A stretch of 64,000 bases of DNA from Berberis thunbergii (lineage: Eukaryota; Streptophyta; Magnoliopsida; Ranunculales; Berberidaceae): NCBI GenBank assembly GCA_003290165.1, contig QNQO01000505.1, forward strand, positions 248,001 to 312,000, in the 5' to 3' direction. The notes under the pieces are model-generated. The model was not told where the DNA came from. It made no database searches and saw only the letters and a program-made list of their open reading frames with translations. Positions 1 to 11,879 of this stretch are shown one piece after another. Position 1 is the first letter of the stretch. The number at the start of each line of letters is the position of its first letter. The translations under genes and the position numbers were made by a program.

Positions 1-488
1 TTCAAAGCATTCCACACCTGCAAATTGCTTATCCTTGAAGAAAAAACTCATATGCATCCAGCAGTGCATTTCAATCTTGAACAATATATTTGCTAAGTAT
101 AGAAGAACAAATTTAAACAAACATAATGTACACAACGCAAAGAATAACACTCAATTTTACCCTTGCATAGGTATCTGAGCTACTAGTGACAAAAATCGTT
201 CCACTAGCATTATATGCATAACACAATATTTGGTGGCTTGGTGGATCAATACTAGTTGAGAGCGTGGTGCTAGTTGAGGGACCATTGCTCTTCCCTGCAG
301 TTAATTCCAAGTTAAGATTTCAGTTACCAAATTCCGAAAACCCCAGCCAACCAACCAACCAACCAAAACACACTATGTAAACTTGAAACAAAGCAGTGAT
401 ATCATCTGAAGGCTTTGGAATGTAAATGTGAGGACTGACATTAATATTCCTAATAACCCAGATACGACATGTTCCATCATCTGATGAT
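1..488 (-). CDS. Three exons of a BRWD/PHIP-like WD40 protein (partial)
   Basis: Three minus-strand exons read in order: 488-382, 294-161 and 17-1. The first follows a pyrimidine-rich acceptor and encodes a WD repeat end (SSDDGTCRIW) and then IYIPKPSDD. The second starts after CTGCAG and encodes SHQILCYAYNASGTIFVTSS followed by SDTYAR. The third starts after TTTGCAG and continues VWNAL. Together they match the WD40 region of plant bromodomain/WD-repeat proteins (BRWD/PHIP family), which are thought to act in chromatin or as DCAF-type adaptors. The gene runs off the left edge. No upstream exon is visible to the right, where repeats begin at about 685, so the 5' part is either far away beyond insertions or missing. 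The phase between the first two exons could not be settled. The gene may be live or a relic. Confidence 0.7.
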
Positions 489-684
489 CTAGTAGGAAGG
501 TAATAGAAAGAAAATCAGAAACAAAATGAACTTCGAGAGAGTTTAATATTCATGTAGTAATTATGTAATAGCAAATTGCAAAAAATATGCTACCAAACTT
601 GCATTGCAGGTATTTCTAAATGTTTAAATGGCAGAAAGTCGAGGGACGTATTCTAAAAAATACTCATCAATACCAGAGTGAAAA

Positions 685-853
685 ATTAGCTCGGGATGGG
701 ATGGGATTGGCGGGATTGAAAATCTTCATCCCATCCCATCCCATTCTAGATCGGGACAGGATCGGGATGAAATTATTCAATTCCATTAAGCCCAGAAAAA
801 ATTGGTACGGGACGGGACATGATCGGGATCGCGGGATGGGATGCTCACCCCTA
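685..853 (-). repeat. Dispersed hAT-like terminal repeat, copy 1
   Basis: On the minus strand the block opens TAGGGGTGAGCATCCCATCC and goes through many CATCCC/GATCCC words to a TCTAGAATGGGATGGG segment. A second copy in the opposite orientation lies at 10283-10455. The TAGGGGTG(A/G)GCA start is common at plant hAT-type or MITE ends. No TSD was found. A long open frame across it is only a by-product of the repeated words. Confidence 0.45.
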
Positions 854-865
854 GGTTGGAGGGTT

Positions 866-1303
866 TTTTTATCTTTACCGAAGCTTTGAGTAAAATGCCG
901 GTATTGGTTACTCTTTACCGGCGTTTTGAGTAAAATGCCGGTCTTGTTAGATCTTTACCGGTGCTTATTTACATCTAATACGGCGTTTCCAAAAACACAA
1001 TTTTATTTTCAATAGTATTGTTGGGTTTTTATCTTTACCGACGCTTCAGAGAATCAACGCCGGTATTGTTATCTCTTTCCCGGCGCTTCATAAGAAAAAC
1101 GCCGGTTTAGGGAGCTCTTTACCGGCGTTTCATTATAAACGCCGTGATTGCTTGAGACTCTTTACCGGCGCTTCAATTATTATCGCTGATTTTTGTTCTT
1201 TGTCGGCGCTTGGTATCCTAAACGCCGTTATTGATAATGTTTTACCGGCGCTTTCATTGAAACGCTGCCTTGAAAGTGTCATTTTAGACTTCGTTTTTTA
1301 GTG
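866..1303. mobile_element. CACTA-type end fragment with subterminal repeats
   Basis: About ten degenerate copies of a short motif in both orientations (TTTACCGGCG, AACGCCGGT) occupy 866-1260. The block ends in TTTTTTAGTG at 1303, the reverse complement of CACTAAAAAA. Dense inverted and direct subterminal motifs next to a CACTA terminus are the hallmark of En/Spm elements. The other terminus is not visible, so this is a truncated end. It belongs to a different family from the three CACTA sets further right, because its motif differs. Confidence 0.6.
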
Positions 1304-1384
1304 AGTGCTAATCATTACCATATAGGGATTAGCAATTCTGTCTTTGTCATCATCAGCCCAACGTTTGAATGTGGTTAGGAAAAT

Positions 1385-3859
1385 TGTCACGCCCCGACCC
1401 GCCACGGGAATCGCAGCGTGCCGATGCGTGACCTACCAAGCACACAGGCGGATCGTAACCGGCCACAACATCATAATATAACACATTCTTGATACGATAA
1501 ACAAACGAAAATAAAACTACGCTGAATTTTTGAGCAAAATAAATATATATTTTTTTCGCCCCGCCAGAGTCATAGCGACCAAACAGTATACAAACATCTA
1601 GTTTAGCAATATAGTACAACTGAAATACAGAGAAAGCAAAACATACCCGTACAGGGTGGACTCAACCAAAAAGCTCAAAACACGCCTACAACGAAAATCG
1701 AGGCCTACGCGCCACGATCAGCAGGAACTCCAACACTGCCTGCACTCCAATAGAAGCACACCCCTTGCGGGGTCAGCAAAGCACAAAGCTAGCTGGTGCG
1801 AGCGAACTAAATACAAATAACGAAATAATAAACAAGAAAAATTCATGCCAGACAACAATAAATAAACAACCAGTTCTAAAGTCTAAATCACACCGTGTCT
1901 CTAAGGATAATGTTTCTAAGTTCAAGCAACAACACCCATATTTCAGATTCAACAATAACTACAAGTTTTCAATATATGCCGGTCATTTCACATGATTTAA
2001 ACATAGTAAATATCAAGCAATGGAAATGAATCAATCTCATAATTCCTCCTAGTCTCCTAGGTATAGCAATGAAGTTGAAATCAGAAATCCTGTAAAATCC
2101 TGTATAAGTGTCTCATATCGTAGGTATCCGCATACCCTACGAATGTGTCTCACCCAGACACATCCCACAACGTGCACCAGTACCACTTCGGGCTTGTTTG
2201 TATCCTAATGGGGTGCCATCTGCCAGGATACAAACTCAAACCTCCCGAACGACTGGCCTAACACGGCCAACCTAACATAATCCAAATCAAGCGCGCTGGG
2301 AGGGAAAGCGAGTAATCTCCAAAGCACGTCCTCCGGGACCCGTCCTACTGCACTCTATAGTGGCAAGTGCGTGCGGGAGCTCACCGCACCTCAGCAAGCT
2401 TGCCACATGCAGTAGCGTCCACAATGTCAGGTGCGAGTCATCTCCAGCACCATCCAACTCTCGATGCGAGCAAGCTCCTAAGCATCGGCAAACAGGCATT
2501 ATAGCGGGGTAAAGACACTTATACTACTATCCACATGCACAAATGACAAGTCTGTACATAACCAAATGTACAAACGTGCAACCATAAACAATTCGGCAAT
2601 TTTATAAAACCACGACTATGCCAGGGTCCCAACATGACCCAAATCACCATAATTAAATTTATTCGAGTCGATAATCATACATGCTCAAGACTCGAAAATC
2701 CACGGTAAAACATGATATGCTATGCAAACTCAACAACAAAGCATACAGGTCTCATGTCATTACACCAAAGCTAATCACACCAAAATTACTAATCGATTTC
2801 ATTCAAGTATCATGCTTTTCTGAAAATCCAATGCATAATTCATTCACACATAACTAACACAATCCTCGAAATCTGAAAACTCCGAATTTCAGATTCGGAT
2901 TCAATTCCACACAATTGACGGTATAATATAAAAATTCATTTCAGGATTTCAAGTAATTATTTTATCAAAATAATATTATAGTTCCACTCACCTGGCGGAA
3001 TGGATTTTCAAAACCCAATTCCCACTGGTCGAAGCTCCAAACACGCAAAATCACGAATGCAAGGCCACGGAAATTCTAAAACTGCAAGGCGGGCTCGAAA
3101 ATGAGCAAACTAGCCGAAAACCGAAATAAATAAAAAAAAACAAGCAACGCGTGACTGAAAGGAATACTTACAGCCAAAATGAAATCGGCAACCACCCCGC
3201 CGAAACCCAAGGTTTGGCGAAAACGCGCCGAAACCCTCCCTACACCGGTCTGATCGCTACCAAACTGCACAACAACAAGCAAAAGAGTCTAAGGACTCTC
3301 GAAGACACGAAAATGAGGCTCACCCACGCACCCAAAGCCTGATTTCACGCCGAGGAACCCTCTAAACAAACATGCATCCTGATTTTTTGAAAACAATTTT
3401 GGCCAACCACAAAACAGTCTTGCATGTCGGTTCTAAGGGCTCCCAAGGATGCCACCAAAGCCCTAACACGGCTGATCGGAGTTATGAACACCGATCAAAC
3501 CCCAAACTCAAAAGAAAACTGATTTTTTTTTTTTTTGAAAAAAAAACAGCAAAGAAATAAATAGGGGGAAGAGAGAACGAACCAAGGAGGAGGAGGAGCT
3601 GAGATTGGGGAAGAAACCACCCAAAAAAAACCGCCGAAACAAAGAGGGAGGAGGCGGCGATGGCTGCTGCGTCGCTCGCTGTTACGAACAGAAAAAAAAA
3701 CAGAAAGAAGGAAAGAAAGAGAAGAAGAAAGGGGGAGGGGAGGGGTCGAGCTGTTTTAAAGGGGTGGGTGGCTATGTGCCCCCACCACCTTTGCTAAGTA
3801 CACCCCAGCTAAAAACTTTTTTTTTTTTTTTTTTTTTTTTTAAAACTGCAATTCTCACA
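1385..3859 (-). mobile_element. Solo LTR, gypsy-type, TSD AAAAT
   Basis: The block runs from TGTCACGCCCCGACC at 1385 to TTCTCACA at 3859 and is flanked on both sides by AAAAT (1380-1384 and 3860-3864), a 5-bp duplication typical of LTR retroelements. There is no gag-pol and no second LTR, so it looks like a solo LTR of about 2.5 kb. Orientation is probably minus: in that sense it begins TGTGAGAATTGCAG, has a TATA-like site about 100 bp in, and ends GGGGCGTGACA. It shares a promoter motif with the insertion at 18326-21825. Long LTRs ending GCGTGACA are common in plant gypsy elements; the exact lineage is not resolved. Small open frames inside it look spurious. Confidence 0.75.
3754..3783 (-). 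promoter_or_regulatory. LTR promoter: conserved motif plus TATA-like box
   Basis: On the minus strand a 22-nt motif containing ATAGCCACCCACCC (3783-3762) is followed at once by TTTAAAA (3760-3754) and then a long CT-rich leader. The same motif, with one mismatch, followed by TATAAAG, occurs at 18467-18495 in the other LTR-like element. Conservation between two otherwise diverged insertions suggests a core promoter. Confidence 0.5.
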
Positions 3860-3984
3860 AAAATCCATGCAAATAAGTCAATTATGAGAGCCGAAGACAT
3901 GGCTTTTTTCCAATCTTAGTGTTGAATAACTTTTACTCGACAAGGATTCAAGACATAACAGGAAATGTTGTGAAAGAGATAGTC

Positions 3985-4280
3985 AACCTTGATAAAAGAT
4001 ATACATTGGTAATGTTTCTTCTTTATAAACTATGATGTATAATAGAAATGTCAAACTAACATATAAAGTGAAGGGCACAAACAAACATGTTGCGATCACT
4101 AAAGTTTGTCGACTACTCCATTTGATAAGACTAGCATCCATCTCGACTCCTACTAAGAACACGTAGTAATAGAGTCCAATGTTTGTCATCGCCTCCAATA
4201 CCATCAAACTCCTCAAAGGGAAGATTTTTTAATAGCCATTCCATGGTGTCGAAACCAAAAGGACCCATCAATATACCACC
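3985..4280 (-). pseudogene. Cation/H+ exchanger (CHX) fragment
   Basis: After an acceptor ACTACAG at 4286-4281 the minus strand reads GGILMGPFGFDTMEWLLKN. After one frameshift it reads FPLRSLMVLEAMTNIGLYY, then FLVGVEMDASLIKW and a hydrophobic stretch. This is the N-terminal Na_H_Exchanger part of plant CHX proteins (CHX15/20 group), monovalent cation/proton antiporters of endomembranes or plasma membrane. Only the second exon's beginning is present, out of a protein usually about 800 residues long. The frameshift lies between GPFG and FPLRS. It sits between a solo LTR and a truncated LINE, so it is a relic or a captured piece. Confidence 0.75.
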
Positions 4281-4344
4281 CTGTAGTTGTAAGGAAAATA
4301 ATTACACATGAGAATATTAAATGAAAATCATAAAAATAAAAAAA

Positions 4345-6230
4345 TAATTAAAAAAAAGCGAAGAGGGGAGTCATTGAGTAAAACCTAGAGAGAAGTAGTA
4401 GAAACACACTGTGTAATCATTTCTATCCAACCATTGGCAAAATCGAGTTGTTTAAAAATTTGGAGCAGGAAAGTCCATTCAACCCTATCATAGGCTTTAG
4501 CTATGTTAATTGTCATCCAACCTTGCTTTTTTTTTTTTGAAATGTTTCATCCGGCAGGTCTTGTGAGAAAGGCTAACATTATCTACTATAGAGCGTCCTT
4601 GTAAAAAATCTCCCTGATTTGGAGATATGATGTTGTCCAGCTAGGGTTCGAGTATGTTTGCCAAGATTTTTGAGATAATCTTGTAGATGACATTGCAAAG
4701 ATCAATAGGTCAAAATTTATCAAGCGTGATCGGATTGCCCACTGTAGGGATCAAGACAATGAAGGTCTTGTTGAGCTTGGGATCAAACTTCTTAGTAATG
4801 AAGAAATGTTTGACAACCTCAATCACATCAGTTTGCACAATATCCCAATAATATTGGAAAAAAACATGAAATCCATCCGCACCCGATGCTTTGTGGTTGC
4901 CCATCTAAAAAATAACAGTTTGGATATCAGCAACACTAGGGATGGTTATAAGGGTGTCATTGTCCTCTTTGGAGATAATTGGGGTGAATAAGGAGATGAT
5001 CTTCGAATCAGAGACCGGGTGAGTGGATTGAAAGATATTGGCGAAATAGTCATTAAGAACTGTACCAACTGATTTCGGATTGGATTGCCAAGTGTTGGTG
5101 TTATCTTTCAGCCTTAAAATCAGATTGTGCTTCCTTTGAAGCAAATAAGTAGGATGAAAGAATTTGGTATTTTTATCATATTCTCTTAGCCAGGAGGAGC
5201 CTGATTTATTGCGCCGAAACATTTCTTCTCTAATAAGGAGTTTAAAGAGTTGATCTTCCAATAAGGAGATAGTAGCGGCATTGTCATAAGAGGGCTTGTC
5301 ATTTTGTAGTTCATCTAAAGCTTTGAGAGTTTTAGAAAAATTTGTAAGTTTTTGAACTCTTCCTTATTCCAACGAGCTAGGCAGTAACTGAGCTTTTTTG
5401 TTTTGAGCTGAAAATTGCGAGTAGGAATTGAGTGACGGCAAGGAGCCCAGGAAGCATTCACAGCCTGATGGCATTTAGGATCCCTAGCCCACATGTGAAA
5501 GTTTTGAAAGGTTTGGGATTTTTGCTTAAGTTGGAGGCTAGTTGAAGAAAGATAGCTCTATGGTCCGAAGACGAAGTGTGGATAGTACAAGCTGAAACAG
5601 AGGGGAAAAGGTCCATCCAGTCGGTAGTAACTAAAATGCGATCGAGTTTCGCCTTAATACAATTTCTATCTTTCCTTTTGTTGTTCAAAGTGAATTGGAA
5701 GCCATTGAGAGGGAAATCCATGAGATTATGAGTGTTAGTGAAATTTCTGAGATGGCCAAGGTTTGTGAAAGTAGGTATATTGCCTCCCAATTTTTTCCCT
5801 AGGCCCATGTTGTAAATGTGGGACATGGTATTCCAAAATTGAGTTCTATGAACAGGATTTGGCTTTCCATACACAAAATTAATAGACCTTGAAACAAAAG
5901 CATAATAATCATCATTTGTAAAATTAAAGTAATATTTGCAAAAAGAAAAGATGTTGAGGTGAATACCATTTCCCAAAAGTGAGCGATGCCTCCAAATTGA
6001 CCTTGTGTGCTGGAACTGATGCACCGTGTTTGAATCCTAGTCTTCAGCGCAAGTGATCCATCCTGGATGAGGAAGATTTGGTTTCTGAAATGAAAACAAT
6101 GTCGTGATTGGACTGGTTGGACAAGGCCTTTAGATTTCGGAATGCAAAGAAAGACCCCATGCCCCTTGCGTTCCATGAAAGCATCATAGATAAATCGGCC
6201 ACCCTTCTTCGGCATTGGCAATCGCCAAAA
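4345..6230 (-). pseudogene. LINE ORF2 fragment: endonuclease and partial reverse transcriptase
   Basis: Near 6190 the minus strand starts SWNARGMG, the usual opening of the endonuclease domain of plant LINE ORF2, followed by DIVFISETK. At about 5640-5580 it reads KAKLDRILVTTDW and SSDHRAIFL, the end of the same domain. The RT domain follows with KASGADGFHVFFQYYWDIV, then FIVLIPTVGNP, and at 4520-4460 GWMTINIAKAYDRVEWTFLL, where the first catalytic Asp of RT is kept. Sequence homology ends after VLLNDSP at about 4370, before the YxDD box. Several frameshifts and stops are present, so no functional enzyme can be made. Confidence 0.85.
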
Positions 6231-6899
6231 CCTCTCTGGGTGAACAAGATGTAGAGCTGGAAAGGCTAGTGCGGATATTTGTACCAACTGCACGACATGC
6301 ATTGTTGCTGTAGGGATCCGCTGACTGAACTCTGTGTTGAGTGCACATTGAGATTTGCTACTAGTAGTAGATGTGTTCCATATCATGATTGGAGTCTGAT
6401 CGCCTTTATGTTTCCCCATAGCTTATTTATTTTTCCTGCCTGAACTAGCTTCTGAGTGTTTTTTTTTCCTTTGTGGTTGTTCATGTAAAGATTCAGTAAC
6501 CACGGTTTCAAACTTGTGCTTGCCCATATTTAGAGCAATCTCTCGTCTGGCATTGGCTTTGGTACTGGTGAGGGTAACTTCCTTGTGTTTTCTGGTAGCA
6601 AATAAAATCAGAGATGGTGCAGTCACACTATTCATTTCATGATAGAGATGGGGAACATGAGAGCCCCGTGATTCTGTAACCACCATATGAGTTGTAGTGA
6701 GTGGGCATTGAGCTAAAGAAGCTTTAGGTTCTGCTGATTGAGGTGATTGCATTGTCGCAGCTGATAATTGCTCTTCTTTAATAAATTGATGAGACTCCAA
6801 AGGAGTTTGTGATGCCTTGTTAACTCCGCCAAGGTCCCCATCCTCCTCCGCAAGTGGTAGATCGAATATGAAGCTGATTAGATATAGGATGTGAGCCAG

Positions 6900-8691
6900 G
6901 AACAACGTACGTAAGATGGTGCGCCTGAAAGTTTGTGTTGGAGTGTGAGGGGTTGGGGTTGTAGCAGTGAATTTGTGGGAAAGAGTCTGTGAGAAGGTGA
7001 TCCATATTTAGGTTTGGATTTAGAAGGTTGAGTATATAGGTGTTGAAATGTTGGTTGAGTTCAGATGGGATAGACGTTGTAATTAGGGCAAGTGGAGGTT
7101 GCATGAGGGTATAAGATAGATTAGACTGAAAGGCAATGGGAGGGATGAGTGGGCGGATTTGGGGTAAGCTAGGCAAGGGGTGTAACTAGTTGAGCTCGTA
7201 TTGTGGAAGAAGAGAATTGGTACAATTTGGATGAGGAAGAAAATGGGTGAACATAGATGAAATCAGGTTGCTATTATCCAAGGTTGGGACCAATGGGTAT
7301 TAACAAAAGGGAGTTGTCAAATCAAGTATTAGGACCCCCTGAAAATGGCCCAGTAGGCTAGCTACTGAAGTCTAAGTGTGAATCCAAGAGAAATATCAGT
7401 GAAAATTGGATTGGGCCCAAGAGCCTGATGCTCAATACCATGATCCAGTGCAACTGTAAAACAATGTTTGCCAGAAGATAGCCATGAGATCATCTGCTTG
7501 TGGGTTGTTGCTATCCCGTTGGATTGAGGAAGTGATCATGTACTGCTTTAAAGAGGAGATGACTTAAGCACCGTCAGATTCATGAGTTGGTGGGAGTGGT
7601 TGGCTATCCGGCAATAAATGTTTTCCATTCAATGCCTGAGAGAAAAATTTTCTTCATTCATTAATGTACTCAGTTGCATAAGAAAGATTAGAGATATGAC
7701 CGAGTATGCTTACTGAGTGTGAGTGCATCGGATTGAGCGTCAGTAAAAGTTGATGCCGAGAGATGTTTGGAATGATTCAGATGTAGAGTCTGTTCTGATT
7801 GGGAGTGTTGTTGTGTCAGCGTGTCAGTAGATGTAATGAACCTCTGAGCCATCTCATCCAAGCGTGTCTCTAGAAATTGTGTGTGACAGTGTTGTGCTTG
7901 AAGGCTCTGGTTGTGTTGACTCCCAATTCGCCTGTCCGACCGTGTTTTGATTCTAAAATGTCTAAAAAAGGAACGAGAATCCATTGTCATCTTGGGTGGA
8001 TTTCAGAATTTGTATGGATTGGGAAGCACTGGTGAATAGAGGACCCACATTGTTGAAGATATGTCCTATTCGACCACATCCAAGGCAAAAATTCGGGGCA
8101 TTTTCATAGCAAAACTTGATATGGTACATTCTCCCATTTGTAATTCCAAAAGTGGTGTTCATTGAACATGGAAGTGGTTTAGATGTGTCAAGCCATGTTT
8201 TGAAGCGTATGAATGGGGTCCTTGGATTGTTCAGAGATAGTGTATCAGCTTCACTAAACTCTCCAACACACATGACGCCAGAGTTTGAATATTCGTGATT
8301 GAAATTTTGCTTGTGGGGTACTCGTGAAACCTTATCCAATAAGGGACCTTAGAGAATTCGATAGAATCCTTCCAAGGTTTAGTTGAAACCAACCAACCAA
8401 AGAGGACCCATGGTCCTAAAGAGATCATCATTTGTTTATCATCAAGATTAGTAAATTGGACCAAGTAAAAAGAATTACCTATATCATGTCTTTGATCCAA
8501 AGTTTAACATGAAACGAGTGCATAGGCTCCCATTGATATGCCATACGACTTGCAAACACTTCCTTACGTAGTTGTTGATTGTGACAGTATTTTGCTACGA
8601 CCCATAGTTTGATATCTTCGTTGTGGCAGTCACGATGAGGTTCGAAAACAAGGGTCGGTAAGGTAAGGTTTTGCTCAAGTTGAATATCCAA
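6900..8691 (-). pseudogene. LINE ORF1 (gag-like, DUF4283 and CCHC knuckle)
   Basis: The minus strand from 8691 reads a DUF4283-type region (NSFYLVQFTNLDDKQMM, GPWVLFGWLV, VPYWIRFHEYP) and then a knuckle, NFCLGCGRIGH, in which the last Cys of the C-X2-C-X4-H-X4-C pattern is replaced. A low-complexity Pro/Ser/Asn-rich part follows towards 6900. This is the RNA-binding ORF1 of plant L1 elements. Frames change at about 8500 and 8240. Confidence 0.7.
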
Positions 8692-9235
8692 AATTTTCTT
8701 ATCAACTATTCAGTAGAGGTGGAGGATGATAAAGCAAGTCAAGGTTGAGTTGTGGATATAGGTGTTGACTGTTCCAACATGGTAGGAGAATGAAGAATGT
8801 TGTGAAAATGTTGTAATGGGCTCGAGTGTGGTCTATGTTGTTCCAGTAGTGTGAGGCTCATGGCGGGAATGGGAAAGGTGTTTGTGACGAGGATAGGTGA
8901 TGTAAACCAGCCAGAGTAGTCCATAAGTAGATAAAGGTGGCAAAAATGAACTTGATAGATGAAAACTAGGGGGCACCAGCTTGGGTGTATTGGATTTTGA
9001 TGTAAGGGGTGAGTTCTAATAGGGTGGGATTTATTTTGATATGAAAATCTGTGATTAGTACTTTTCTAGAGAGCACAAGCCAGATCTAATACCATTCATC
9101 ATCTTAGAAATGCTCATAATGGCCCAATCGAACACAATCACACTGATAAAGAACCACCCCTTGTTGTTGTTCTGAATCTAAGGACCCGGTTCTCTAGATT
9201 TTGCGTTGTGATTAACGGAGCTGCTGTTGTTGGGT

Positions 9236-9640
9236 GGGATTGAGTGTTGATTGCTAATCTTGATGAATAGATTTGATTTGATGTGTGAAGGCGGCTAATT
9301 AAGGAGTGAAATGATGATTGTGAAGGGAGTTCCAAGGCTAGAAATGGCGGAGCAATGATACAAATGGAGAGGATGGATGTGCTACACTCAAGACCTACAA
9401 AATAAACACAGAGAAACAGTAAATCAGCCTTATATACAAATGGGATTGGGTGTTGATTGCTCATCTTGATGACTAGATTCAATTTGATATGTGAAGGCGG
9501 CTAATTAAGAAGTAAAATAATGATTGTGAAGGGAGTTCTAAGGCTAGAAATGGCGGAGCAATGATATAAATGGAGAGGATGGATCGTGCTATAATCGAGA
9601 CCTACAAAATAAACACAAAGAGAAACAGTAAATCAGCAAC
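9236..9640 (-). repeat. Two tandem 205-bp units in the LINE 5' UTR
   Basis: The segment starting GGGATTGAGTGTTGATTGCT at 9236 recurs from 9441 as GGGATTGGGTGTTGATTGCT, and similarity continues for the whole unit (AAGGCGGCTAATTAA, GAAATGGCGGAGCAATGAT, ACCTACAAAATAAACACA). The period is 205 bp with roughly 10% divergence. The units sit between the 5' leader at about 9700 and ORF1, so they are probably promoter monomers. Confidence 0.85.
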
Positions 9641-10282
9641 AAATGGAGATCACTCTTGTGGAAAGAAGAAAACTAGGGTTGATGGAGGGGCTAGTCGATG
9701 GGGAAGTCAAGAGAGGGATCAAAATAAAAGTTAGTGTAGAGATAAGTTGGAAAAAAAGAGTTTGAGTTCTCTGAATATTGGAACTCAAAAACCTCTTCTA
9801 GAGAGTTTTCCAAAATGTTACATTTTCTATTATTTGGACATATATTACCAATTATCAAATATATCTCATTCTCTCTAACCTCCTTTTTAGAATATCTTGG
9901 GTGTTGGTGAAACTACTTGACTTGGGTGAATGAAGAAAACATGCCACATTTACTCGAGTGCTTCTAGATTCGGGTGAGCAAATGCCACTTTTAAAATAAT
10001 ATATTCAAGAAGACATCACTCAACATGTGATGCTCTCACGCGCATGTCCATCAAAACTATACCACATAGTTGTCTTGGTGATCAAATTGTGACTTTGACA
10101 GGTAAAGAAATTATGAATAGTTTTAAAGGAAAGGTTGCATTAGACAAAATTATTGGGCGAGTTCAAACAAATCATGTTCTTAAGCGAATATTTACCAAAG
10201 AAAAATTTGTTTACATATAACTTAGGGTCAATCAATAATATTAATAAATAGGTATAAGAAAACTTTGCCTTGTGCTATTTAT

Positions 10283-10455
10283 TAGGGGTGGGCATCCCAT
10301 CCCGCAATCTCGATTCGGTCTCGTTTTGTTTCGATTTTTTCTGATCTTATTGGGATTGATCAAACCCATTTCGATTCCATCTCATCTCGATCTAGAATGG
10401 GATGGAATCGGAATGAAGATTTTCAATCCCGCCTATCCTAAATTGAATTTTTAAA
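10283..10455 (+). repeat. Dispersed hAT-like terminal repeat, copy 2
   Basis: Starts AGGGGTGGGCATCCCATCCC and ends near TTTTCAATCCCGCC. It is the inverted counterpart of the copy at 685-853, with the shared landmark TCTAGAATGGGATGG. No TSD or partner end was found. Confidence 0.45.
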
Positions 10456-10849
10456 TATTTATTATTAATAATTTTAATATTTTTAATAGGAATGCTCTTG
10501 TAGTTGGGGGTGGGTAGTAATTTTTCATCTTTTTGACGTACAACTTTCCAATGTATTTATCTTTTATGTGTTCAAAACATGCATACATTCTATGAAAACG
10601 TTCAGAATTTAGTCCTATACTACGAACCCAAGCAAAATGGTGTATCAAGGCTCTGCAAACATTTTAAATTGGTTCATCGTTTGATCCTCTTTTCTCATGT
10701 GTGTTCAATGTCTAACCATTGAAACTACTCTAAACAGAGTTAATTATTCGTCCTTGTCTAGTCTTGAATTCGTAAAATTGATATTTATAAATACTTAGAT
10801 CAATTTTTTTTTTAACTTATATTACAAACTTGGCATCAACCAGAGGAAT

Positions 10850-11790
10850 TTGTTGTTGTCATCGCAGGTTGATTGACTTATTATGCGGGAGATACTATGT
10901 TGTCACCTTGATGTCTTTCCTCTCCAACAAATTATTGCACCACTAAAATAGAAATATTTGCGAAGTCTAATGATGCCAATAAATCACCTATCGCCCCCAA
11001 TTATGGATTATCACTAAACTCATTAATCCCACCTAGAAGATCTAATCCATAGCCTTGTTTTCTCCGAACCATGTAGAAATCATTGATACTATCCATACCG
11101 CGAATGATCGAGACTATCTCCTCACCATTCACCTCAATTTCTTTGTACATGATTGTCTCTTGATCCAGGGTTTTTAATTTGAAAGCACTATTCTCCTCTG
11201 CTTAAGTCTTGCCTCTTCCTGAATTAGCATGTTGGACAGTTCTTTCACATTCCACTTTATCCTTAATAGTGTTAAAGTGAATCTGAAAATGTTTATACTG
11301 AGAAGGCAATGAGTTCATGATGAACTGGACGAGGAAAGAATCATCCACAATCATGCCCAACTTGTTTAATTTTGCAACCAGATTAGTCATCTCAATAATA
11401 TGCTCACACATGGTACATATACCAACAAAGCAGATAGTAGTCAGTTCAGCTATAAGTTTCATAGCTAGGGATTTGTCAACAACATGAAAGTGTTCTTCTA
11501 AATTTTTCATATACTCCTTAACTTTGTCAGTGATTGGAAGGGATGAGTTAATGTTGTTTGCAATAGTCATTTGCATGTACATGATACATAATTTGTTCGA
11601 CCTAGTTCTTGTTGAATGGGCATATTTTTCATCCTTACTGCTTTCATCAGTAATAGCAGCACATTTATTATTGAGAAGATCTATGTCAAGGTCAATAACT
11701 CAAAAATTGAATTCAATATGTTCTTTCCAGTCCAAGAAATTAGTCTCATTCAAAAGAGGAACAATAGGTACATGACCATGAGGAATATGG
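10850..11790 (-). pseudogene. Copia-type retrotransposon gag fragment (UBN2-like)
   Basis: The minus strand from about 11780 reads SSKDEKYAHSTRTRSNKLCI, then MTIANNINSSLPITDKVKEY, FVGICTMCEHIIEMTNLVAK and FLVQFIMNSLPSQYKHFQIH. These are the helical UBN2 gag motifs of plant Ty1/copia elements (alignment through SLP..Y). Beyond about 11200 the frame is lost. No zinc knuckle, protease, integrase, RT or LTR pair could be recognised nearby, so this is an isolated gag remnant. Confidence 0.75.
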
Positions 11791-11879
11791 GGATTAACTG
11801 CAATAAAATAAATATATGCTCAATATATTAATTGGTCTCAAGTGATAAAAAATACACATAGAAGAAAAATAATATAAAC

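Larger units (their letters stand above)
4345..9790 (-). mobile_element. L1-type LINE retrotransposon, decayed and 3'-truncated
   Basis: In minus-strand order the element has a 5' UTR with two 205-bp tandem units, an ORF1 with a DUF4283-like region and a degenerate zinc knuckle, an apurinic-endonuclease-like region, and a reverse transcriptase that stops soon after its AKAYDRVEW motif at about 4480. The rest of the RT, the 3' UTR and the poly-A tail are missing. Reading frames are broken many times. Ends are approximate and no TSD was identified. Confidence 0.8.

Noticed and set aside
620..889. Open frame of 89 codons on the plus strand
   Set aside because: It runs through the CATCCC/GGGATG repeat and has no protein-like composition or known relative.
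866..1260. Regular short repeats that could suggest a CRISPR array
   Set aside because: Units are degenerate, occur in both orientations, lack constant spacers and end in a CACTA terminus; they are transposon subterminal repeats in a plant genome.
3605..3919. Open frame of 104 codons rich in Lys, Gly and Phe
   Set aside because: It is produced by A- and T-runs and the CT-rich leader of the solo LTR read in antisense.
9040..9130. Second copy of the MITE at 50586-50752
   Set aside because: It shares CTAGAGAGC and AATACCAT(T/C)CATCATC but lacks the second arm, and it lies in the LINE leader; similarity is too short to call.
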